Shown: positions 1 through 5,422 of the stretch, piece by piece
Layout of the letters: each line of letters begins with the position of its first letter
Position numbering within the stretch: position 1 is the first letter of the stretch
Source of the DNA: a bacterium
Lineage (GTDB): Bacteria; Armatimonadota; Zipacnadia; Zipacnadales; Zipacnadaceae
DNA length: 5,999 nt
Direction of reading: 5' to 3'
Assembly: GCA_030607655.1 (NCBI GenBank)
Contig: JAUWJN010000177.1
Span: 1 to 5,999, forward strand
The notes under the pieces: generated by a model
Database searches by the model: none
What the model was told of the DNA's origin: nothing
The model's input: only the letters and a program-made list of their open reading frames with translations
Program-made: the position numbers and the translations under genes

Positions 1-1843
1 AGCCGGCGATGACTCCTAACCAAACGCCATGCCCCACCCGCAATAGGGAGACGAGTAGCGGAGTGTGCAGATGGCAGAAGGTATTCATTATCGAGACCTG
101 GCCAATACTGCCCAGGGTCAGCCCAATCCACAGACCACGCCGGAGACCGGCGGCCAGCAGTACTAGCGAAACTATCATCAGCGGATGGGCGAAGAATATC
201 TCCTTGCTCCGGGGTCTGACCAGCAGCAGTCGGTCCAACAGGGTGCGAACCTTTATCTCCACACCTGATATTCCCAGGCCCGGCTCATTCCCCGAGCGCA
301 GGAGCAGCACAGCTACTACCGCCAAACCCAAAATGACTGCCGCCGCGTGCCAGTATCGTACCATAGAGCCCAGGGCTTCGCTCAGCCCCGCCTGCAGAGC
401 CGGTCCCTCTTCCCTACCCTCGCCCAGTTCGGTGCGCACTTCCCAGTAGCTGCGCATTGACCGGGCCGCGAAAACCACACCGATTACGAGTAGCGGCAAT
501 AACTGGGCTACCTTAACTCCCCGGAATTGCTGTATGTTCATCAAGTACGAGCTATCGGTCAGGCAACCAGCCACCAACAGGCCCCCGGCGGCAGTGATAG
601 CACAAATACGCAGGAAGGCAACTGCCCCACTGAGTAGTGGGTGGCGGGCGGTCTGCCCACGCAAGTGAGTGGTGAGCAACGCCCAGATGGGAAATATTAG
701 AGCGGCGAAGAGGGCGGCGAGCTGCCGGGAAATGTGCCATCCGCCCAGCCCTTCCGCCCCGGCGTCGGCGAGCACCAGGCCGGTGACAATCCAGAAGGCC
801 ACTGGGGACAGACCCATAATTGGCTGAATCAGCCACATAAAGGCCGCGCCGATAGCCGCAAATATCAGCACTAGCGCCCAATCGGGAGTAGCAACGGGTT
901 CCAACGGCTGGGGCGTGCCCAGCTTGAAGCCATCATCTCTCAGGCGGTCAGTCAGTCCCTGCAAGTAGTCAACATTGGCGGCCAGTGGGTCACCTTGCGT
1001 GAAGAATAGACGCACGTAGCACAAACGCACCTTACGTTCCCGCACGGCCAGACTGAAGCGGTCAATAGCGCGGGGCGGACTCAGATGAATCAGCTCCTGC
1101 TCACTGATACTATGAACACGAATGATTTCATAATTCAGATAACGAGCAAGTGCCTGCTCGCCGTCCTGCGCCGCCAGCTCAATGTACCCAAATCGCAGGC
1201 CCGCCGCCTGCATTCTTTCAGCCACGTATTCCAGCAGTCCCTGGTAACCCAACACTTCCGCGCCGGCAAACACCACGCCCTCGGCACCAATATCGGCAGC
1301 CGCCTTTATTGAGGCATCTACCGCCCGCGGCGTGCCCACAAAGTCCGGCCGCGGCCGCGCAATGATTCTCAGACCGGCCGCCTTTACAACTTCCACGGCT
1401 TCATCGTAGCCGATGCCCAGATCGCGAAGGTGGAGGGAACTAGCCCGAAGCTGACCATACCTCTGGTAGCTTTCAGCACCTAAGGGAGGCAACTTAGCCT
1501 CGGCCTGTTCAATAATCCGCTGGCGCGCGGTCACGGATAGCGAAATGACCGGAATAATGGTCGCCTTAGTTGCACTCAGCAACTTGTTAGTATCGGCGAG
1601 TTCACCCAAGCTCACCTCGGTGATGGCAACGTGGGTAATGCCCGTAGCCTTCAAATCCATGAGGAAAGCCTGGGGCGTCTTTCCCACCAGGCTGGCGGCG
1701 CGGAGCACATCATTATAGTCAATCGCTACGGCTAAAGTATCATTGGCCCGCTCGCTCAACACGCGCAGCGTTCCCACCCATACGGCCGCCGCCAAACCCG
1801 CTATCAGTACAACCAGCAGGACGGTTCTCTGTAATATGTTCAT
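1..1843 (-). CDS. DUF5693 family multi-pass membrane protein (3' end off window)
   Basis: One uninterrupted reading frame of 614 codons runs from ATG at 1843 off the left edge with no stop, so the C-terminus is missing. An in-frame TAA lies two codons upstream of this ATG, which fixes it as the most upstream start; only a weak ribosome site precedes it. Residues 5-26 form a hydrophobic signal anchor. About 290 mostly soluble residues follow (27-320), probably outside the membrane. From residue 322 onward come many hydrophobic helices, roughly 322-339, 345-359, 375-390, 405-427, 446-460, 499-515 and 554-586. Two patches look family-specific: RPRSKEIFFAHP (543-554) and the stretch 585-597 with N587, C590, H591, H593 and P595. 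I recall these as hallmarks of DUF5693, a family of unknown function often found beside csaB (polysaccharide pyruvyl transferase) in Firmicutes. A cell-envelope role is therefore an inference. The family call comes from memory of motifs, not a search. Confidence 0.85.
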   Translation of the reverse strand, partial: MNILQRTVLLVVLIAGLAAAVWVGTLRVLSERANDTLAVAIDYNDVLRAASLVGKTPQAFLMDLKATGITHVAITEVSLGELADTNKLLSATKATIIPVISLSVTARQRIIEQAEAKLPPLGAESYQRYGQLRASSLHLRDLGIGYDEAVEVVKAAGLRIIARPRPDFVGTPRAVDASIKAAADIGAEGVVFAGAEVLGYQGLLEYVAERMQAAGLRFGYIELAAQDGEQALARYLNYEIIRVHSISEQELIHLSPPRAIDRFSLAVRERKVRLCYVRLFFTQGDPLAANVDYLQGLTDRLRDDGFKLGTPQPLEPVATPDWALVLIFAAIGAAFMWLIQPIMGLSPVAFWIVTGLVLADAGAEGLGGWHISRQLAALFAALIFPIWALLTTHLRGQTARHPLLSGAVAFLRICAITAAGGLLVAGCLTDSSYLMNIQQFRGVKVAQLLPLLVIGVVFAARSMRSYWEVRTELGEGREEGPALQAGLSEALGSMVRYWHAAAVILGLAVVAVLLLRSGNEPGLGISGVEIKVRTLLDRLLLVRPRSKEIFFAHPLMIVSLVLLAAGLRRGLWIGLTLGSIGQVSIMNTFCHLHTPLLVSLLRVGHGVWLGVIAG

Positions 1844-1908
1844 TGATTACTACACCATTTATGCTCGTACTTGTTACTGCGAACGTAAGACCCGTACAAT
1901 TGCCTTGC

Positions 1909-2208
1909 CTAACGCAGGCCAGGCTCCGGGCAGATACAGGGCGTCTGGTGGCACTTGGGACAGCCCTGGGCATATTTGTTGACCGCCGCCTGCTGGAGAT
2001 CTATGCCGGCGATGGAAGCCATCGTGCAGAGCCACGCCAATACATCACCGAACTCCTCGGCTAGCTGCTGCTTATCTGCCTCGCGCAGTGCCTGGGCCAG
2101 TTCCCCCACCTCCTCGGTGAACCACATAAAGGTCGCCGGCAGGCCCCGGCCGCTGTCCCGTTCGTAATAGATACGCTCAATAAGCTGCTGGAACTCGTGA
2201 ATAGTCAT
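1909..2208 (-). CDS. Small MazG-like nucleotide pyrophosphohydrolase
   Basis: This 99-residue cytoplasmic protein is a single MazG domain. Such enzymes cleave nucleoside triphosphates to monophosphate and pyrophosphate with Mg2+, usually as house-cleaning of non-canonical nucleotides. The metal-binding pattern is present: EExxE at E32, E33 and E36, and ExxD at E52 and D55, within the helical MazG fold. The C-terminus has a compact cysteine cluster, C83-x2-C86-x4-C91-x-C93, which could bind zinc; I recall this tail in a subgroup of short MazG proteins. ATG at 2208 is chosen because MTIHEFQ is where short homologues begin. The frame stays open upstream as far as 2469, but that part would lie antisense to the start of hrcA and is not MazG-like. 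No Shine-Dalgarno sequence sits just before the ATG. It lies 65 bases upstream of the DUF5693 gene on the same strand and is divergent from hrcA. Its true substrate cannot be read from sequence. Confidence 0.9.
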   Translation of the reverse strand: MTIHEFQQLIERIYYERDSGRGLPATFMWFTEEVGELAQALREADKQQLAEEFGDVLAWLCTMASIAGIDLQQAAVNKYAQGCPKCHQTPCICPEPGLR

Positions 2209-2218
2209 TGTCTGTAAT

Positions 2219-2224
2219 AGTATA
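2219..2224 (-). promoter_or_regulatory. -10-like element for the mazG-type gene
   Basis: On the minus strand TATACT (5 of 6 matches to TATAAT) ends only 10 bases before the ATG at 2208. A start site about 7 bases downstream of it would leave a leader of only a few bases, which agrees with the lack of a Shine-Dalgarno sequence. No convincing -35 hexamer lies at 16-18 bases spacing (the 17-base position reads ATAACC), so this call is weak. Confidence 0.35.
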
Positions 2225-2233
2225 GTTCCCAAC

Positions 2234-2243
2234 CCGCCGGCGG
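2234..2243. repeat. 10-bp perfect GC palindrome CCGCCGGCGG
   Basis: A perfect self-complementary decamer lies just upstream of the mazG -10-like element, in the divergent mazG-hrcA gap. A second CGGCGG at 2254-2259 could also pair with its left half. It could be an operator, but in GC-rich DNA a palindrome of this composition may be chance. Confidence 0.3.
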
Positions 2244-2283
2244 TTATCCTCCTCGGCGGCATCGGTGCCCGTACAATCCAATC

Positions 2284-2312
2284 TTGACAATACTTCCCAA
2301 TGATGATATTCT
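2284..2312 (+). promoter_or_regulatory. Sigma-70-type promoter for hrcA-grpE
   Basis: A perfect -35 hexamer TTGACA (2284-2289) is followed after 17 bases by TATTCT (2307-2312, 4 of 6 matches to TATAAT). This predicts transcription starting near 2319, about 50 bases before hrcA. The pentamers CTTGA (2283-2287) and TCAAG (2312-2316) form a short inverted repeat bracketing the promoter. No CIRCE-type operator (TTAGCACTC-N9-GAGTGCTAA) is recognisable in or near it. Confidence 0.6.
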
Positions 2313-2353
2313 CAAGGTAGCTAGCAGATTGGCAGCGGTTTGATAGCTTTGCC

Positions 2354-2360
2354 GGAGGAG
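2354..2360 (+). promoter_or_regulatory. hrcA ribosome binding site
   Basis: GGAGGAG lies 9 bases before ATG 2370 and 12 bases before the second, adjacent ATG at 2373. It supports a start at one of these two codons. Another ATG at 2365 is out of frame and hits TGA after one codon. Confidence 0.65.
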
Positions 2361-2369
2361 TAGGATGCG

Positions 2370-3419
2370 ATGATGGCCCAGGCACGTAGGGAACTGACCC
2401 GGCGCCAGCAGCAGGTTCTGTCAGCCGTAGTACAGGAGTATATCCAAACCGCGGCCCCCGTGGGCTCAATAACGGTTCAGAAGAAATATGGATTGCCGGC
2501 CAGCAGCGCCACCATTCGTAATGAGATGGGCCGATTGACTGAGCAGGGCTACCTCAGCCAGCCTCATACCTCGGCGGGTCGGATTCCCGAGGAGAAAGCC
2601 TACCGCTCCTACATTAACCAGTTGGGGGCAACTTCCTTGCCGCCCATATCCCAGTTAAGCTGGGTGCGCAGTCAATATCGACGCATAACCACTGATATGG
2701 ATACTATTCTGCGCACTACTACCAGAATCTTGTCCCAACTCACTCAGCAGCCGGCCCTGATGGAGATGGGCAGTGCCCCTTCGCCGAGTTTCACGGAGGT
2801 GCACGCCACCCCCATCAGCGCTCGGACCATTCGCATCACCTGTGCCTGCTCCGATGGCTCCCGCCGGGAGCTAGTGGTAAAATCATCTCAGCCTCTGACG
2901 GCGGAGCATATTCGCGAGCTGGACCAGGCACTAGCCATGCAACTAGCGGGAACCAAGGTTACCGACCTTGGCCTGGCGGGGAAACTCCCTCAGCCGGAAG
3001 ATATTTCGGCCCCCGCCTCTTTGCTGCAGTCCATAGCCACGGGCCTGACCAGCGCCTGGCGAGGCCAAGTCTATGTGGACGGGATGGCCAACATGCTTAG
3101 CTGTCCTGAGTTTCAGCACCCCGAGCGGCTGCGGGTCATCATGGAGACGTTGGCTGAAGAGGCTGCCGTGCACCGGATGCTACAGGGAATAGGCGACGCC
3201 TCCGAGGTAACCGTGGTCATCGGTTCCGAGCACGGCAGCGTCGCGTTAGCCGATTGCAGCCTGGTCGCCAAGCGGTTCGGTGTTCCATCACCCTATCCCA
3301 GCGCCAGCGGCACAGTAGGAGTATTGGGACCGATGCGGATGCCCTACGACCAGATGATGTCAGCCGTGTCCTGCATCGCCGACCATGCCGGCCAGCTCCT
3401 CAGCCAGTCAATGAACTGA
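2370..3419 (+). CDS. hrcA: Heat-inducible transcription repressor HrcA
   Basis: This 349-residue protein has the usual HrcA length. HrcA binds the CIRCE operator as a dimer and represses chaperone operons (dnaK, groESL) until heat titrates its folding partner GroEL. Residues 1-75 form the winged-helix DNA-binding domain (ELTRRQQQVLSAVVQEYI near the start, SSATIRNEM in the recognition region), ending in the signature HTSAGRIP at 66-73 followed by AYRSYI. A GAF-like and inserted dimerisation region occupies the middle. The C-terminus has the family ending GTVGVLGPMRMPYDQMMSAV. A promoter and a good ribosome site lie upstream. Either of two adjacent ATGs (2370 or 2373) could be used. grpE follows after 103 bases, consistent with a stress operon. 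No CIRCE sequence was found upstream in this window, so autoregulation is not supported by the sequence. Confidence 0.97.
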   Translation: MMAQARRELTRRQQQVLSAVVQEYIQTAAPVGSITVQKKYGLPASSATIRNEMGRLTEQGYLSQPHTSAGRIPEEKAYRSYINQLGATSLPPISQLSWVRSQYRRITTDMDTILRTTTRILSQLTQQPALMEMGSAPSPSFTEVHATPISARTIRITCACSDGSRRELVVKSSQPLTAEHIRELDQALAMQLAGTKVTDLGLAGKLPQPEDISAPASLLQSIATGLTSAWRGQVYVDGMANMLSCPEFQHPERLRVIMETLAEEAAVHRMLQGIGDASEVTVVIGSEHGSVALADCSLVAKRFGVPSPYPSASGTVGVLGPMRMPYDQMMSAVSCIADHAGQLLSQSMN

Positions 3420-3522
3420 AGCCCACCTTTATATACTGCGGCCCCGCCTGCCAATCGGTAAGTGTCTCGACCGACAACAGACGACAGAAAGACAAGGCCA
3501 ACAGAAAAGGTGCAACGAAAGC

Positions 3523-4164
3523 ATGAGTGATAGTCGTAATTCCGATGACGATAAACTATTCCTAGAAGCAGAAGAACCTGAAAAATTACTGGAAGGCGAC
3601 GCACTCGGTGCTGACCAGCAAACGGGGGCTGATGTTACCGGGGAGGAGAGTGCGGAAGCTGAGCCGACCGTGGAGCAATTGCAGGAACAGCTAGCCCAGG
3701 TGCAGAAAGAATATGAGCAGGAACATGATTTGTACCTGCGAGCGGTAGCGGAACTAAGAAACTATAAGCGCCGAGTGGCGCAGCAGCAGGCCCAGCAGAT
3801 GCAGTATGCTAATGAGAGTCTGCTCACCGCATTGTTGCCCGTGCTGGATCACTTTGAACTGGCCTTGCAGTCGGCGGGCGCGGCGGACGAACCAGCCGAC
3901 CAGTTGACCGCGGGCATACGCATGGTCTACCAGCAGCTTATGGACGTTCTCGGACAATTTGGCCTGGAACCAATTGAAGCGGCCGGTGAGAATTTTAATC
4001 CTGACCTTCACCAGGCCGCCGAGCGCCAGCCGGTCGAACCGGGGGATCCGGCGGCGGGAATGGTTATCGCGCAACTACGCCAGGGCTACCGTCTGCACGA
4101 GCGCGTACTGCAACCGGCGCAGGTGAAGGTCGCCGTAGCCGATGAGGCGAATAACACTGAATAG
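3523..4164 (+). CDS. grpE: GrpE, nucleotide exchange factor of DnaK
   Basis: The 213-residue cytoplasmic protein is a standard-length GrpE, which dimerises and releases ADP from DnaK. The first 50 residues are acidic and probably disordered. A long coiled-coil follows, roughly 50-100 (TVEQLQEQLAQVQKEYEQEH, then the conserved AELRNYKRR). Next come the helical bundle (LLPVLDHFELAL) and the C-terminal beta domain, with the family signature FNPDLHQA at 158-165 and GYRLHERVLQPAQVKVA at 188-204. In the latter the usual RPAKVKV reads QPAQVKV, a mild deviation. ATG 3523 is chosen because the protein begins with the usual acidic tail; only a weak AAAAGG (3505-3510) lies 12 bases ahead. The 103-base gap after hrcA contains no clear promoter or terminator, so co-transcription with hrcA is likely. 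dnaK and dnaJ do not follow. Confidence 0.97.
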   Translation: MSDSRNSDDDKLFLEAEEPEKLLEGDALGADQQTGADVTGEESAEAEPTVEQLQEQLAQVQKEYEQEHDLYLRAVAELRNYKRRVAQQQAQQMQYANESLLTALLPVLDHFELALQSAGAADEPADQLTAGIRMVYQQLMDVLGQFGLEPIEAAGENFNPDLHQAAERQPVEPGDPAAGMVIAQLRQGYRLHERVLQPAQVKVAVADEANNTE

Positions 4165-4175
4165 AATCGCCGAAG

Positions 4176-4208
4176 TTGATTGACAGAACCCAGGCGGTAA
4201 AATAAAAC
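4176..4208 (+). promoter_or_regulatory. Probable ftsZ promoter in the grpE-ftsZ gap
   Basis: Two overlapping sigma-70-type readings are present. TTGACA (4180-4185) with a 17-base spacer leads to TAAAAC (4203-4208), and TTGATT (4176-4181) with a 16-base spacer leads to TAAAAT (4198-4203, 5 of 6 matches). Either predicts a start near 4210-4216 and an ftsZ leader of about 60 bases. The gap begins immediately after the grpE stop and holds no convincing terminator. Confidence 0.6.
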
Positions 4209-4230
4209 ATCGACATCAGGAAGGATTCTT

Positions 4231-4254
4231 GTGATTGGTGGCGAAAAGGACTGA
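4231..4254 (+). other. Candidate 7-codon leader ORF upstream of ftsZ
   Basis: GTG at 4231 opens a frame encoding MIGGEKD and stops at TGA 4252-4254. It is preceded by a Shine-Dalgarno-like AGGAAGG (4218-4224) at 6 bases spacing. The last base of the stop is the first A of the AAAGGGAGG that serves ftsZ, so ribosomes ending here would be close to the ftsZ initiation site. The ORF is in a different frame from ftsZ. Such a short ORF can occur by chance, so it is a candidate only. Confidence 0.25.
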
Positions 4255-4262
4255 AAGGGAGG
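4254..4262 (+). promoter_or_regulatory. ftsZ ribosome binding site
   Basis: AAAGGGAGG ends 11 bases before ATG 4274. This favours 4274 over the in-frame TTG 4235 and GTG 4238, which would place this purine tract inside the coding region. Confidence 0.65.
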
Positions 4263-4273
4263 AATCATCAGTC

Positions 4274-5377
4274 ATGCTAAGGCCAAACCTCGAAGAGTAT
4301 GCGAAAATACGAGTCATTGGTGCCGGAGGCGGAGGCTCTAACGCCGTAGACCGGATGATTGAAGCCGGTTTGATGGGGGTGGAATACCTCGCAGTCAATA
4401 CCGATCTTCAGGTATTGGAGCTATCGGCGGCTGACAAAAAGCTGCAAATCGGCGAGAATATCACCCGGGGCCTGGGTACGGGCGGCAATCCGGATATCGG
4501 CCGCCAGGCGGGTGAGGAGAGCCGCCAAGAGCTGATGATGGCTCTGGATGGCTCGGACATGGTCTTTATTACCTGTGGTATGGGTGGCGGCACTGGCACC
4601 GGTGCCAGCCCTATCATCGCCGAGCTTTCGCGCGAACTGGGTGCTTTGACCGTAGGAGTAGTAACCAAGCCCTTTGCTGTTGAAGGCCACCGGCGCGCCG
4701 AAATCGCCGAGGAGGGCCTCAAGCGCCTCAAAGAGCAGGTTGATACCCTGATTGTAATACCTAACGACCAACTGCTTCAGCTTACTGATGAGGACCTCAC
4801 CCTCCAGGAAGCTTTCGCGCTGGCTGATACTATCCTCCATCACGGGGTGAAAGGCATTAGTGAGGTCATTGTCATACCCGGCTTGATAAACCTGGATTTT
4901 GCTGATGTGCGCACGGTAATGAAAGATGCCGGCTCGGCGATGATGAGTATCGGGGAGGCGTCGGGAGATGACCGGGCCGCCGAGGCCGCCCAGAGCGCTA
5001 TCACCAGCCCGTTACTGGAGACAGATATTGAGGGTGCCCGCGCAATACTGCTGAATGTTACCGGCGGCCCTGACCTATCATTGAAGGAAATCCACCAGGT
5101 GGCCCAAATGGTCCAGGAAGCCGCCCAGGGCGAAGGCGAGCAAGCTGACTTGACCCTGGGTGCGGTCATTGACGAGCAGATGGAGGGGCAGATTCGGCTG
5201 ACTATATTGGCCACCGGATTTGACCAGCCCCGCCCCATACGACCCCGGCGCCGGGTGACGACGACCGAAGAGGAAGCCCCTGAGCCGACTTCCTCCGGTA
5301 CATCCCCCTTTGCCGAGGAACTCCCCACCTACGACGAGGACGACATTGACATCCCCGCCTTCCTGCGGCGGCGATAA
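4274..5377 (+). CDS. ftsZ: Cell division protein FtsZ
   Basis: FtsZ is the tubulin-like GTPase that polymerises into the Z ring at mid-cell. The 367-residue product has all key elements: the N-terminal nucleotide-binding stretch VIGAGGGGSNAVDRM, the tubulin signature GGGTGTG at 104-110, and the T7 synergy loop NLDFADV starting at N206, with D208 and D211 as the catalytic acids. The globular core ends near ATGF (about 316). A short linker of about 38 residues, rich in P, T and E, leads to the C-terminal peptide DDIDIPAFLRRR (356-367), the docking site for partners such as FtsA or SepF. ATG 4274 is chosen because MLRPNLEEYAKIRVIG matches the usual N-terminus and has a ribosome site. An in-frame TTG (4235) or GTG (4238) would add 12 or 13 atypical residues. 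It follows grpE after 109 bases with its own promoter-like sequence, and none of ftsA, ftsQ or mur is adjacent. Confidence 0.98.
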   Translation: MLRPNLEEYAKIRVIGAGGGGSNAVDRMIEAGLMGVEYLAVNTDLQVLELSAADKKLQIGENITRGLGTGGNPDIGRQAGEESRQELMMALDGSDMVFITCGMGGGTGTGASPIIAELSRELGALTVGVVTKPFAVEGHRRAEIAEEGLKRLKEQVDTLIVIPNDQLLQLTDEDLTLQEAFALADTILHHGVKGISEVIVIPGLINLDFADVRTVMKDAGSAMMSIGEASGDDRAAEAAQSAITSPLLETDIEGARAILLNVTGGPDLSLKEIHQVAQMVQEAAQGEGEQADLTLGAVIDEQMEGQIRLTILATGFDQPRPIRPRRRVTTTEEEAPEPTSSGTSPFAEELPTYDEDDIDIPAFLRRR

Positions 5378-5407
5378 ACCAACTCACCCCCAGGTCACAC
5401 CACCCAC

Positions 5408-5414
5408 AAGGAGG
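5408..5414 (+). promoter_or_regulatory. Strong ribosome binding site of the dehydrogenase gene
   Basis: AAGGAGG, a full Shine-Dalgarno match, lies 8 bases before ATG 5423 and fixes that start. The 45-base gap after ftsZ shows no promoter or terminator hairpin, so read-through from ftsZ is possible. Confidence 0.8.
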
Positions 5415-5422
5415 TAACCGAG

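Noticed and set aside
9..1365. Plus-strand open frames of 71-146 codons at the left end
   Set aside because: They lie opposite the continuous 614-codon DUF5693 frame and their products are low-complexity with no recognisable domain.
2209..2469. Upstream extension of the MazG-type reading frame to 186 residues
   Set aside because: The added N-terminal residues do not look like MazG, cross the promoter region and run antisense to the start of hrcA; homologues begin at MTIHEF.
3432..3437. TATACT as a separate grpE promoter
   Set aside because: No acceptable -35 hexamer lies 16-18 bases upstream, so co-transcription with hrcA is the simpler view.
3456..3475. Hairpin TCGGT/ACCGA between hrcA and grpE as a terminator
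   Set aside because: The stem has only 5 base pairs with a 10-base loop and no T-run follows.
4168..4207. CGCC/GGCG pairing before an A-rich stretch as a grpE terminator
   Set aside because: The stem is 4 base pairs with a 21-base loop, and the following stretch is A-rich on the coding strand, not T-rich.
4408..5328. Long minus-strand open frames of 107-162 codons opposite ftsZ
   Set aside because: They are antisense to a certain gene, have no family resemblance and are expected from GC-biased codons on the other strand.
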